NCBI GenBank assembly: GCA_902563105.1
Contig: CACEVU010000001.1
Span: forward strand, 411,649-475,648
Origin: an uncultured SAR86 cluster bacterium
GTDB lineage: Bacteria; Pseudomonadota; Gammaproteobacteria; Magnimaribacterales; AG-339-G14
DNA length: 64,000 nucleotides
Direction: 5' to 3'
Shown here: one piece after another, positions 35,485-44,998 of the stretch
How the letters are laid out: each line of letters begins with the position of its first letter
Position numbering within the stretch: position 1 is the stretch's first letter
Made by a program: the position numbers and the translations under genes
The notes under the pieces: generated by a model
The model's input: only the letters and a program-made list of their open reading frames with translations
The model's database searches: none
Told to the model about the DNA's origin: nothing

Positions 35485-36858
35485 ATGTCTTTAAAACTAA
35501 ATAGCGACTCTCAACCGTTTGTAAAAATAAACGAACCTAAGTATGAAGAAATTTACAGTTTTTCTAGAGACTTCGATTTAACGGATTTATTTCTATTTAC
35601 AAAAGGACAGCCCTACGAAAAATTTGCAGATTTAAGAAATAAAGCTCCTGTTTATTTTCACAAAACAGGCCCAGAAGATTCTGAACCAGGATTTTGGGTA
35701 CTAACCAAATATAAAGACATTGAGTATGTTTCAAAAAATCAGGATATTTTTTCTTCACAGTTAGCTGGAGGGACTTCTTTAACTCATGGTTTTGAAGCTA
35801 TGGATGATTCTCCTTTGTACAGGTCCACCATGGATCATATGCTCAGTCTTGATGGTTTATTACATCTAAATATGAGAAATCCACATATGGCTTTTTTTAA
35901 CCCAAAATATGTGAGCAATTTAAGAAAAAAAGTCGAAAATAAAGTAGACCTTCTTCTTGATGACATAGCTCCCCTTGGTAAATGTAATTTCGTTGAAACT
36001 GTTTCTGCTGAATTACCGCTATTTACTTTATGTGAAATGCTGGGTGTTCCGGAGGCGGATAGACCAAAAATCATTGAATGGATGAAGTTATTAGAAATGG
36101 CTCAATTAATAGCAGCCACTCAAATGGCAGAAAAAAATAACTTAACTCTAAATGAAGAACAAAACAAAGGAACACCTGATCCAGCGTTAATTGAAATGTT
36201 TACAAACATGGTCGAAGAAATGTTTTCTTATGGAAGACATATTCTTGAAGAAAGAAGAAAGTCGCCCAAAGACGACTTACTAACTGTAATTGCAAATATT
36301 GAAATTGATGGCGAGAAACTTCCAAATGAATATTTAGATGGCTCTTGGTTGCTGATAATATTTGCTGGAAATGATACTACTCGTAATTCTATAAGCGGGA
36401 CTATGAATTTACTTTCAAACAATCCAGATCAAAAAAAATTGGTCTTAAATGATAGGTCTCTGATTCCTAACATGGTGCATGAATCCATAAGGGTAGCAAA
36501 TCCAGTTACTTATATGCGAAGAACTACGAAAATTGATACTCAGATAGGCGATCAAAAAATTGGTCCTAATGAAAAGATCTCTCTTTGGTATGGAGCTGCT
36601 AATAGAGATCCTGAAGTTTTTAAAAATCCAGATAAATATGACATTACTAGAGAAAATGCCAAGAAACATCTTTCTTTTGGTTATGGAAGACATCTTTGTC
36701 TTGGCAAACACACTGCAAATATGCAATTAGAAGTAGTCTATGAAAAGATTTTCGAACGTTTTCCAGATATGAAACAGGATGGTGACATTGTCTATACTCC
36801 AAATAACTTTGTTAATGCCATTCAAGAGCTTCCAGTTTCTTTCACTCCTAAAAAATAG
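35485..36858 (+). CDS. Cytochrome P450
   Basis: A 457-residue soluble bacterial P450. The I-helix oxygen-activation motif is FAGNDTTRNSISG, the K-helix E-x-x-R is HESIR, and the heme loop is SFGYGRHLCLGKH with the thiolate Cys. The acidic-Thr-Thr-Arg-Asn-Ser pattern resembles CYP153, CYP125 and relatives that hydroxylate alkanes, terpenes or steroid side chains; this is a family-level comparison, not a subfamily assignment. No ferredoxin or reductase gene is adjacent. A DUF1295 protein follows after 4 bases. Confidence 0.93.
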   Translation: MSLKLNSDSQPFVKINEPKYEEIYSFSRDFDLTDLFLFTKGQPYEKFADLRNKAPVYFHKTGPEDSEPGFWVLTKYKDIEYVSKNQDIFSSQLAGGTSLTHGFEAMDDSPLYRSTMDHMLSLDGLLHLNMRNPHMAFFNPKYVSNLRKKVENKVDLLLDDIAPLGKCNFVETVSAELPLFTLCEMLGVPEADRPKIIEWMKLLEMAQLIAATQMAEKNNLTLNEEQNKGTPDPALIEMFTNMVEEMFSYGRHILEERRKSPKDDLLTVIANIEIDGEKLPNEYLDGSWLLIIFAGNDTTRNSISGTMNLLSNNPDQKKLVLNDRSLIPNMVHESIRVANPVTYMRRTTKIDTQIGDQKIGPNEKISLWYGAANRDPEVFKNPDKYDITRENAKKHLSFGYGRHLCLGKHTANMQLEVVYEKIFERFPDMKQDGDIVYTPNNFVNAIQELPVSFTPKK

Positions 36859-36862
36859 TTCT

Positions 36863-37732
36863 ATGTACCTTAAAAGTTTATCAATTTGCTTTATAGCTTA
36901 TTTTTTTTCTATTTTGCTTGGCTATTTTTCGTTGGTTACTTTTAATTTAGGACATTTATGGTTAGATATTCTTTTAGCTCATATCGTGTCTACAGTTGTT
37001 ATTTTTATTTTTAGCTCTGTCTATAAATGCTCTAGCTTATACGATCCTTTTTGGTCAGTAATTCCATTACCAATATTTATTTTTTTGATTTTAAGCACCC
37101 AAACAAATGAAACTTCTGTATTAAGATTTATGCTTATCGGAGTACCCATAACCTATTATGTTATTCGTCTTACTTGGAATTGGTTAAAAACTTGGCCTGG
37201 TCTTGAAAAAGAAGATTTTAGGTATTTGAATCTCTACGAAACTTTTAGAAATTTTAAATGGTTTATAAATTTCTTCGGGATTCATCTTTTTCCAACTTTA
37301 ATAGTTAATCTTTGTCTTTTTCCACTTTATTATGCAATTACTATTAATGATCAACCAGTATCATTTATAGATTGGTTTTTTTGTATATTTACAATTTTAG
37401 CTGTAGTACTTGAACACGTCTCAGATGAACAAATGCATGCCTTTAAGAAAGATAAAAGTAATAATTCAGTTACTATGAATAAAGGTCTTTGGAAATATAG
37501 TCGTCATCCAAACTACTTAGGAGAAATCTTATTTTGGTTTGGGTTATTTGGTTTTTCTTTATCACAATCTCTAGGAAACTTTTGGTTGATTATTTGTCCT
37601 TTATCTATGCTAGCAATGTTCATTTTTGCCTCCATACCTATGATGGATAATAGGAGTCTAGAAAAACGTCCAGATTATGAAGAATATATGAAAAATACTC
37701 CGGCTTTGATTCCAAATTTTTTTATTAAATGA
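36863..37732 (+). CDS. DUF1295 (steroid 5-alpha-reductase-like) membrane protein
   Basis: A 289-residue membrane protein with about eight helices. The C-terminal signature KYSRHPNYLGEILFWFGLFGF and the earlier PFWSVIPLP and RLTWNWLKTWPGLEKEDFRY are characteristic of DUF1295, a group related to steroid 5-alpha-reductases and isoprenylcysteine methyltransferase-like folds. It probably reduces or modifies a lipid in the inner membrane. The ATG at 36863 avoids overlap with the P450. The stop overlaps the SLC13-type gene (ATGA). Confidence 0.85.
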   Translation: MYLKSLSICFIAYFFSILLGYFSLVTFNLGHLWLDILLAHIVSTVVIFIFSSVYKCSSLYDPFWSVIPLPIFIFLILSTQTNETSVLRFMLIGVPITYYVIRLTWNWLKTWPGLEKEDFRYLNLYETFRNFKWFINFFGIHLFPTLIVNLCLFPLYYAITINDQPVSFIDWFFCIFTILAVVLEHVSDEQMHAFKKDKSNNSVTMNKGLWKYSRHPNYLGEILFWFGLFGFSLSQSLGNFWLIICPLSMLAMFIFASIPMMDNRSLEKRPDYEEYMKNTPALIPNFFIK

Positions 37733-39495
37733 CTGATCAAATCCTCATAGTTGGGCTATTGATCTTCATGGTAGGCCTTTTTATTTGGGGCAGGTGGCGT
37801 TACGATGCAATTTCTCTTGTCATTCTATCTCTGTTTGTGGTTCTAGGATTCGTGGAACCGTCACAAGCTTTTACAGGATTCTCTCATCCAGCAGTTATAA
37901 CTGTTGCTTTAGTCTTGCTTATTAGCAAAGGTCTAGAAAGATCAGGATTCATTTCAATTATTGGTAGACAACTTCAAAATTATGCAAATTCAGAAGTTCA
38001 ATTTATGATTTCAATAACATTTTTTGCGGCAATTCTTTCATCATTTATGAATAATATCGGAGCAATGGCAATGTTACTTCCAATAACTCTCGGTATATGT
38101 CAAAAAATGAACTGGAATCCTTCTAAGTATTTAATTCCCTTGTCTTTTGCCTCTATTTTAGGAGGAATGAACACAAAGATTGGTACCCCGCCAAATATTA
38201 TTATTTCTGAATTTAGGAAAGATTTTTCAAATGAAGATTTTAGTTTTTTTGATTTTTCATTCGCAGGAATACCTGTAAGTATTTTAGGTATTTTATTTAT
38301 CGCATTTATTGGATGGCGATTAATACAGTTAAGGCCTATCAATTCCAAAGATAATCCCCTTATTGAACTCGGAGATTATCTTGTGGAAATGGTAGTTACA
38401 AAAAATAGCAAACTGATAGATAAAAGAGCCTTAGATTTTCGCCAAGATTTAGATACAGACACTGCTCTTATTGGTCAAATAGATGAACAAGGAAAAAAAA
38501 TTGAAATTCATGGAAATCAAAAGTTATTTGAAGGACAAATCCTCATTCTAAAGATTAATCCAGATATGGTCGCTGATATTCAACAAGAGTTTGGTTTAGA
38601 TATTGATTCAGAAAATGACTTAACCACTCTGGACGATCTTGGGGGAATTGAAGCGATAATAATTCCAAAATCTAGATTGATTGGAAGAAAATATCAATAT
38701 TTCAAGAGATTAGTTGGTCGTGAATTTTCGTTATTAGGTTTGTGGAGAAGAGGATTAAAGTTTAGGTTTAGACTTTCCAATGAAATTTTTAAAGTTGGTG
38801 ATGTTTTATTAATTGCTAACAGAGGAGAAAAACATAATATTTCGGAAAAACTAGAATTAGCAGGACTAATGCCTTTATGGCAGAGAGAATTTGATGTAGC
38901 AAGAGATTCAAAAAAAATTCTTTTAGCTTTTTTTCTATTTTTAATATGTCTATTTTTAGTAATTTTTAATTACTTACCAATCGCAATTTCCTTTTTACTA
39001 TGTGTGATTGGCTTTGTAAGTTCTAAGTTACTAACAGGTGAGGGTGTTTACAGACATATTGATTGGCCAGTAGTAATTTTACTTGCAGCAATGATTCCAA
39101 TTGGCAACACTCTTATAAATTATGGAATTACTGATTTAGTTTCGAGTAACTTGGCGACTTTATCTTCTTCGTTTAATTATGTTTGGATGGTTATTTTTAT
39201 AATGATCATTACGATGTTTCTATCCGATGTTATAAATAATGCAGCAACAGCAGTAATCATGGCCCCAATAGCTGTATCTTTAGCGGATAAGATTAATCAA
39301 CCAATTGAACCTTTTTTGATGTCAGTCGCAATAGGCGCAAGTTGTGCATTTTTATCCCCAATAGGACATCAATGTAATACTTTAGTTATGGGCCCAGGAA
39401 ATTACAAATTTGGGGATTATTGGAAAGTTGGCCTTCCTCTAGAAATCCTAATTATTCTTATTAGCGTTCCAGCAATAATGATCTATTGGGGATAA
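37729..39495 (+). CDS. SLC13/DASS-type permease with two TrkA-C domains
   Basis: A 588-residue inner-membrane transporter of the divalent anion/sodium symporter type. Both halves carry family loops: SSFMNNIGAMAMLLP with KIGTPPNIIIS, and DVINNAATAVIMAPIA with SPIGHQCNTLVMGPG. Between them (about residues 215-385) lie two soluble TrkA-C-like domains, which commonly regulate such permeases by ligand binding. Possible substrates are dicarboxylates, sulfate or other anions. The start overlaps the DUF1295 stop. It ends one base before the convergent yegP-like gene. Confidence 0.92.
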   Translation: MTDQILIVGLLIFMVGLFIWGRWRYDAISLVILSLFVVLGFVEPSQAFTGFSHPAVITVALVLLISKGLERSGFISIIGRQLQNYANSEVQFMISITFFAAILSSFMNNIGAMAMLLPITLGICQKMNWNPSKYLIPLSFASILGGMNTKIGTPPNIIISEFRKDFSNEDFSFFDFSFAGIPVSILGILFIAFIGWRLIQLRPINSKDNPLIELGDYLVEMVVTKNSKLIDKRALDFRQDLDTDTALIGQIDEQGKKIEIHGNQKLFEGQILILKINPDMVADIQQEFGLDIDSENDLTTLDDLGGIEAIIIPKSRLIGRKYQYFKRLVGREFSLLGLWRRGLKFRFRLSNEIFKVGDVLLIANRGEKHNISEKLELAGLMPLWQREFDVARDSKKILLAFFLFLICLFLVIFNYLPIAISFLLCVIGFVSSKLLTGEGVYRHIDWPVVILLAAMIPIGNTLINYGITDLVSSNLATLSSSFNYVWMVIFIMIITMFLSDVINNAATAVIMAPIAVSLADKINQPIEPFLMSVAIGASCAFLSPIGHQCNTLVMGPGNYKFGDYWKVGLPLEILIILISVPAIMIYWG

Positions 39496-39825
39496 CTAAG
39501 AAAGATTTTTTTTAGTTGCATTTTTCCTTACACTGTCGATTCCTTTATTTAAAGAATTTTCAGTCTTGTAAGGTTGACTAGTTGCAACTACTTTATTATT
39601 AGCAGCAACGACATTAAAAAAAAGTTTTCCAGCTCTATTTTTAACAACTTTAAACGACTTTTTTTTCTTAGCATTTGTAATAAGTGAATGTGCTCCTTTT
39701 ACACAAGATCCTTTAGACGCATAAGCCTGACTTGCACATATTATTTCACCATTCTTTGCTTTTAAACGAAATCTGAACTTTCCAGACTTATCTTTATATA
39801 TTTCAAACAAAACTTTCTCCCTCAA
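39496..39825 (-). CDS. YegP-like protein with two DUF1508 repeats
   Basis: A 109-residue protein composed of two DUF1508 units: FEIYKDKSGKFRFRLKAKNGEII with ASQAY, and FKVVKNRAGKLFFNVVAANNKVV with ATSQPY. Each would form a small beta sheet with helix, as in E. coli YegP. It is lysine-rich and basic, which is unusual compared with its neighbours. Function is not established. It is convergent with the SLC13-type gene and divergent from the K+ channel gene. Confidence 0.87.
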   Translation of the reverse strand: MREKVLFEIYKDKSGKFRFRLKAKNGEIICASQAYASKGSCVKGAHSLITNAKKKKSFKVVKNRAGKLFFNVVAANNKVVATSQPYKTENSLNKGIDSVRKNATKKNLS

Positions 39826-39889
39826 TAATTTATATTTATTGATTAAGATTTCACTCTATGTAAATTTTCTAATAGAATCAATCCCCAAC

Positions 39890-40918
39890 ATGAAATTTTT
39901 TGATAAGTTTTTTAATGACTTTATTGGATATCTAATTATTCTTAATGTCATTCACCAAATCTTTGTTTCAACATATTCTTTAACGGAAAATTTACTAAGA
40001 ATATCCGAAACATTTGTATTTATTTCTTTATCAATTTTTTTAATAGAAATTTTCTTGAGACTATATAAGGAAAGAAAGTTATCTTTTTTGTTAGTTCTTG
40101 ACATTACCGTAGTTGTAAATTTTTTCACCTTAAATCTTTTAGATTTAAGAATATTCAGGATATTCAGAGCCTACTCTATTTTTAGTAATATAAGAATATT
40201 GTTACCAACAAATACTTTGCTAAAGACAATCTGGAGGCAAAGACTTTCCATTTTGGGAACTCAGATAGTTGTATTTTCTCTTTTATTAATTTTCTCTGTC
40301 GTCATTCACTTTCTAGAAAAGGATTTACAACCTGAATCTTTTGGCAGTATTCTTGATTCAATGTGGTATGGGATTGCTACATTAACCACAGTAGGTTATG
40401 GAGATGTCACTCCTGTTACTAATTTAGGAAAAGTAATTTCAAGCTTTGCTATGTTTCTAGGTATAGCAATGTTTGCTTTGCCAGCAGCTATTTTAGCTTC
40501 CGCTTACTATGAAGATATTCAAAAAAGAAATTTTTTAGTATCCCTCGAGGCAATAACTGAAATAAATCTTTTTTCAAAACTCCCCATAGGAGCCATTACA
40601 AAGATCAATTCAAAACTAGAACCTTTAGTATTACCTGCTAAACAAAATATTTTTGAAAAGGGCGATGTAGCAGATGCTTTGTATATTATTGAATTCGGAA
40701 GTGTTCAAGTAGAAATAGAAAATCCCATAGTCTTGGGATCAGGTGATTACTTTGGAGAAACAGGATTAATCAGTAAGGCAGAAAGGAATGCGACAATATC
40801 GTTATTGGAAGAATCAAAATTATTAAGGTTATCAAAAGATTCTTTAGAAGAATTAATTGAAGAATATCCTTCTTTGTTCGAAGATTTGAAAACTAGCGCA
40901 AGTTCAAGAACTGGATAA
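39890..40918 (+). CDS. Voltage-gated-type K+ channel with cyclic-nucleotide-binding domain
   Basis: A six-helix potassium channel of about 342 residues. S1-S4 span about residues 8-120, with S4-like LRIFRIFRAYSIFSNIRIL; the pore has the selectivity filter TLTTVGYGDVTP. After S6 comes a C-linker and a cNMP-binding fold with NIFEKGDVADALYIIEFGSVQVEI and the phosphate-binding cassette DYFGETGLISKAERNATI, including the Glu and Arg needed for cyclic nucleotide binding. This suggests gating by cAMP. An in-frame TTG at 39839 is an alternative start. It may respond to the adenylate cyclase encoded 2-5 kb away. Confidence 0.92.
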   Translation: MKFFDKFFNDFIGYLIILNVIHQIFVSTYSLTENLLRISETFVFISLSIFLIEIFLRLYKERKLSFLLVLDITVVVNFFTLNLLDLRIFRIFRAYSIFSNIRILLPTNTLLKTIWRQRLSILGTQIVVFSLLLIFSVVIHFLEKDLQPESFGSILDSMWYGIATLTTVGYGDVTPVTNLGKVISSFAMFLGIAMFALPAAILASAYYEDIQKRNFLVSLEAITEINLFSKLPIGAITKINSKLEPLVLPAKQNIFEKGDVADALYIIEFGSVQVEIENPIVLGSGDYFGETGLISKAERNATISLLEESKLLRLSKDSLEELIEEYPSLFEDLKTSASSRTG

Positions 40919-40920
40919 AA

Positions 40921-42021
40921 TTAAGCATCAGTTTCGTGACTTGATTCCACATAAACAGATCTAGAAGGAAAAGCAAAATCAGAACCATTGTCTCTAACTA
41001 TATCCATAATTCTATGAACAAGCTTTTGCTTTAAATCAGAATAATGCGTGTAATCTCTTTCTGCAGAATAGCAGAGTATCTCAACATCAATTGAACTTCC
41101 GCCAAATTCAACTGCTTTTGCAAAAGATTCTTGACCTGGGTTTATTGCAAAACCTTCTTTATCATTTTGAACGAAACTAGTTATTTCTTCGGTTATTTTC
41201 TTTAGCTCGTCTATTGAAGTTGAATACAACAAATTTATTTTCCACTTAATTCTTCTATACCTTAATTCTCCGTGATTGATGACGTTAACGTCAGATAAAT
41301 CTTTATTAGGAATAATCATGGGCGAAGTATTAAAAAGTCTTATCATCGTTGACCTGAAGCCAATAGTTTCTACAATGCCATGTAGCTTACCATCTACCTC
41401 AATTCTATCTCCTGGTTGGAATCTATTTTCAGCAATAATTAATATTCCTGAAATTAAATTTTTAAATAGATCTTGTGCCCCTAAAGCTACCGCAACAGAA
41501 AATAACCCCAGTCCAGCAATAATTGGTCCAATCTGAACTCCAAAAATATCAAGAATTATTGCAATAGCTAGAATCCAGATAAGCACCCTAGTGAATCTCT
41601 CTAACCACATCGATAGAGCAGCTGTTACCCATGACTTAACTGCTAAAAGTTCAAATATCGGTCCAATAGCTTTAGTAAGAACACTGAAAATAGTATAAGC
41701 GATTAAGGCTTTGACAATATTAGTTAGAAATACATCTGCAATTCCTGATAGAGGTAATAGTTCTATAATCAAGTACAAGCCTAGGGCAAGGGGTACATTA
41801 CCCAAAGGTTTTTCTAAAGTTTCTAATAAAATATCATCGGCTTCGGTTTCGGTTTCCTTGGCTAAATTTTCTAAAAATTTAAAAACTCTGGAAATAACAA
41901 TTGCTCTAAGAATAATTGAAAAGACTATGATGCCAATAGAAATTACTACATTTCCAATAGAAATTCCTAAAAAGTCTTGGTTCCAAACTTCTAAAATTAA
42001 ACTAAAAAAGCCTTCAATCAT
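40921..42021 (-). CDS. Mechanosensitive channel of the MscS family
   Basis: A 366-residue inner-membrane protein with about five helices, then the MscS core. The pore helix/beta junction is ALGAQDLFKNLISGILIIAENRFQPGDRIEVDG and the beta domain runs through GIVETIGFRSTMIRL and IIPNKDLSDVNVIN. The C-terminal mixed alpha/beta domain ends GSDFAFPSRSVYVE, as in YnaI/YbdG-like members. It releases solutes on hypo-osmotic shock. It is 2 bases from the DUF481 gene and two genes from the cyclase on the same strand, so they likely share a transcript. Confidence 0.93.
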   Translation of the reverse strand: MIEGFFSLILEVWNQDFLGISIGNVVISIGIIVFSIILRAIVISRVFKFLENLAKETETEADDILLETLEKPLGNVPLALGLYLIIELLPLSGIADVFLTNIVKALIAYTIFSVLTKAIGPIFELLAVKSWVTAALSMWLERFTRVLIWILAIAIILDIFGVQIGPIIAGLGLFSVAVALGAQDLFKNLISGILIIAENRFQPGDRIEVDGKLHGIVETIGFRSTMIRLFNTSPMIIPNKDLSDVNVINHGELRYRRIKWKINLLYSTSIDELKKITEEITSFVQNDKEGFAINPGQESFAKAVEFGGSSIDVEILCYSAERDYTHYSDLKQKLVHRIMDIVRDNGSDFAFPSRSVYVESSHETDA

Positions 42022-42023
42022 TA

Positions 42024-42815
42024 CTAGTTGAAATTATACGAGAATATAGTTGCCAATCCTTCTTCTTTTTTCACCGCTCCATTAGGAGGTTTTGAATCAT
42101 AATAAGTATTATATTGAATTGATATCTTAAAACTTTTATTTACTAAAAATTCAAACTGGCCAATTAAAGTAGCTTTATAGTCACTTAGTGAATCAGTAGA
42201 TGGCTGTAAAAAAGCTGAAATATCAAAGATGATATTCTCAGCAATGGGAAATTCATTATGAACATAAGAGCTTACTCTTATTGTATTGTCCGATATTGCA
42301 GCAATATCTTCTTCATCTTCACTCATTAACCCAACCCCAGCCTTTAGTTTTTCATTTATATTAAATCTTGCGCCAAGACCAAATAATTCTCTTTTGTTAA
42401 ATTTTCTAAAGGGATTTTTAGAGTATTGAACAAAAGCCTCTAAACTTGGATCTTCATCAAAAAGATAATTCATACGAACGTGGATGAGTGTTGCCGAATC
42501 ATAGGTATTTTTATTTATTTTCTTTTCAGATCTTTTAAGAACATAAAGAGTTTCAAAATTATCTACATTGTAATCAAAAGAAGACTGTAGGGAAAAACTA
42601 TCGCGATTTCTATTTCCTCTAGAGAAACTTAACGATCCTGATAAATTTGCATAAAAACCTTTTTCTCCGTCACGTCTTAAGTCTTCAATGTTTACGATTG
42701 CCTCGCTGAATACTAAAGAGGAGAAGAAAAGAAAAAATAAAAGAAAAAGCTTACTTAGCCTTTGCAACAAATACCCCGGACCAATCTTCGGGAAGAATTT
42801 CTTTTGATAATTCAT
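42024..42815 (-). CDS. DUF481-like outer-membrane beta-barrel protein
   Basis: About 263 residues. A signal peptide is clear (LSKLFLLFFLFFSSLVFS). The mature part consists of alternating amphipathic strands such as GFYANLSGSLSFSRGN, DSFSLQSSFDYNV and KSFKISIQYNTYYDS, ending in an aromatic-plus-Asn C-terminus (IFSYNFN), as in DUF481 (YdiY-like) outer-membrane proteins. It overlaps the 3' end of the cyclase gene. The ATG at 42815 has a near AAGGA; TTG codons at 42770/42767 would give a signal peptide without a long leader and are a serious alternative. Confidence 0.75.
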   Translation of the reverse strand: MNYQKKFFPKIGPGYLLQRLSKLFLLFFLFFSSLVFSEAIVNIEDLRRDGEKGFYANLSGSLSFSRGNRNRDSFSLQSSFDYNVDNFETLYVLKRSEKKINKNTYDSATLIHVRMNYLFDEDPSLEAFVQYSKNPFRKFNKRELFGLGARFNINEKLKAGVGLMSEDEEDIAAISDNTIRVSSYVHNEFPIAENIIFDISAFLQPSTDSLSDYKATLIGQFEFLVNKSFKISIQYNTYYDSKPPNGAVKKEEGLATIFSYNFN

Positions 42816-44931
42816 CAATCCTTTCAAAAAAGAGGGAGTAGTATAAAGTAAATTCTGGTCTAGAAAACCTATATTTATTAATATGATCCCTAGCTTGTTC
42901 CCAATTTTGAGATCTATAATTTTTTAAAAATTCATTATGATCCTCTAAAAAATTACTATCTTCGAGAGTCTCTTTATTATCAAAAACTGTATAGATTGAA
43001 ACAGGCTCAGATTTACCTTTTACAGCAATCAAATCTAGTTCAAAAAAAGTATATTTTTCTCGAGAAACGCCTTTAGTCGTTTCTTCTCCTAAAATAATTT
43101 GCATTCCATAATTAGCTGACTGTCCCTCTAGTCTCGAAGCTAAATTTACTGAGTCACCTAAAACAGTGTAATCAAATCTTTTATCGGATCCCATATTTCC
43201 AACAATACAGTCTCCTGTATTTATTCCAATTCCAATAGAAAGTTTTTCTTCTTTTAATTTTTCTCGTTCTTCGTTTAGAACGTTTAAAGATTTACTCATT
43301 GCAAAAGCAGCTGCAATAGATTTTTCACGATGTTCTTCGTCTTTAGAAGGAGCATTCCAAAAAGCCATGATGCAATCTCCCATATATTTATCAATAGTTC
43401 CCTGATTAGTTAAGATTTCGTTAGACAAGACTGTAAGGAGATTATTAATAAGATCTGTAAGGGCCTCTGGATCATCTTTATATTTTTCTGAAATAGAAGT
43501 GAAGCCCCGAATATCTGAAAATAAAAAGGTCATTTCTTTTCTTTCTCCGCCTAATTTTAGAGATTCACTTGATTTGGCTAATTTTTCAACCATAACCGGA
43601 GACATATACTGACTAAAGGCATTTCTTACCTTGCTTCGCTCTAATTCAGTAAAAAGAAAATTAAAAAAAGTAACTACCAAATAGGCCAATAAGCAGATAA
43701 CTAATGGAGATATAGGATCAATAAGATAGTTATAAATATTAAAAATATAATAACTACCCATTACTGAAAGACTATTTCCACCTAAAAAGATTATAAGTCC
43801 TCCAATAGGACCAAGAAATTGAATAAAAAATGTTATTAATAATGCAAGTAATAATCCTGTAATTACTTCTAAACCAAACATCCAATCTGGTCTTTTGAGA
43901 AACTGTCCTGCAAGTATTTGATCAGTAAGGTTTGCAATAATTTGCACCCCTGGAACATTATTTTCTAGAGGAGTTGATCGCAAATCAAAGAGACCGGGTG
44001 CGCTAGCACCGACGATTAAAATTTTTCCTTCGAAATATTCTTTCTGATATTTAGCACTAAATACCTCCCAAATAGGTATTTTTTTTACTGGATTTCTTGA
44101 ATAATGAATCCAGACATTACCATCGTCATTTGTAGGAATGATTAAATTTCCAAGTTTTACATTATTAATTCCTGTTTCTTCTCCAAAGGCATTTTCCCCT
44201 GAAGCATTGGATGATTTAATTTGGAAAGTAGACGCCCCTATCGCAACTCTTAACATCTCCAAGGGTAGTGATGGAACCAAAGAACCATTTATATTTTCAA
44301 AAAGAGGTAATTTTCTGATCACAGAATCATTATTACCGATGCTCATACTGCCAATTCCTTTTGCAGCTTCATCTAATAATTTTAGATTAGTTTGAATTCC
44401 AGAAAATTCAGTTAGAAATTTTCTTGGATCATCACCTTGCTCAATAAGACCAAATTTAGGTTTGAATGAATTTTCTAATGTATTACTAGGGATTGCTCCT
44501 AGAACGACAGTTCCATGATTAGCTATAGAATTTGAAAACAAATTATCAGAATTTGGAACCTGATCAAGAATTTTTAAAAGTGATTCTTCATTTTTATATA
44601 GTTTTTTTAATTCACTTGACCCTGTTCTATCATTTTCAGCAAAAACTACATCAAAACCAAGAACAGCAGAAAGATAGGTCTTATCTACAAGGTCAGAAAG
44701 AATCGTTCTTGGCCAGGGCCACTGACCTAATTTAGAAAGGGATTCTTCGTCAATATCTAAAATAAGCACGCTTTCTGCAGAGATAGATTCTCTTGGAGAA
44801 ATATTTTGAAAAATATCAAATGCAGAATTTTTTAGATTATTAAATAAATTGAATGGATCGATTACAGGAATAAAACTTATGATGATTGCGAAAGGAATTA
44901 AAAGATATTTACCAATTCTTGAAAAATTCAT
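42751..44931 (-). CDS. CHASE2-domain class III adenylate cyclase
   Basis: A 726-residue membrane-bound cyclase. An N-terminal helix is followed by a periplasmic CHASE2 sensor (about residues 30-345), three helices (352-428) and a class III cyclase domain (about 462-650). Metal aspartates are Asp473 (FSDIRGF) and Asp519 (KYMGD). Lys515 specifies ATP, and Thr589 takes the place of the usual Asp (FDYTVLGD), the Lys/Thr pair of class IIIb cyclases, several of which respond to bicarbonate. Asn596 and Arg600 complete the active site. It makes cAMP in response to an unknown outside signal. Confidence 0.93.
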   Translation of the reverse strand: MNFSRIGKYLLIPFAIIISFIPVIDPFNLFNNLKNSAFDIFQNISPRESISAESVLILDIDEESLSKLGQWPWPRTILSDLVDKTYLSAVLGFDVVFAENDRTGSSELKKLYKNEESLLKILDQVPNSDNLFSNSIANHGTVVLGAIPSNTLENSFKPKFGLIEQGDDPRKFLTEFSGIQTNLKLLDEAAKGIGSMSIGNNDSVIRKLPLFENINGSLVPSLPLEMLRVAIGASTFQIKSSNASGENAFGEETGINNVKLGNLIIPTNDDGNVWIHYSRNPVKKIPIWEVFSAKYQKEYFEGKILIVGASAPGLFDLRSTPLENNVPGVQIIANLTDQILAGQFLKRPDWMFGLEVITGLLLALLITFFIQFLGPIGGLIIFLGGNSLSVMGSYYIFNIYNYLIDPISPLVICLLAYLVVTFFNFLFTELERSKVRNAFSQYMSPVMVEKLAKSSESLKLGGERKEMTFLFSDIRGFTSISEKYKDDPEALTDLINNLLTVLSNEILTNQGTIDKYMGDCIMAFWNAPSKDEEHREKSIAAAFAMSKSLNVLNEEREKLKEEKLSIGIGINTGDCIVGNMGSDKRFDYTVLGDSVNLASRLEGQSANYGMQIILGEETTKGVSREKYTFFELDLIAVKGKSEPVSIYTVFDNKETLEDSNFLEDHNEFLKNYRSQNWEQARDHINKYRFSRPEFTLYYSLFFERIDELSKEILPEDWSGVFVAKAK

Positions 44932-44998
44932 TTTTTATTTATTTAATTTAATCGATAAAATATATGATCTTTAATATAATTCACTCCGAGAGGGCTTC

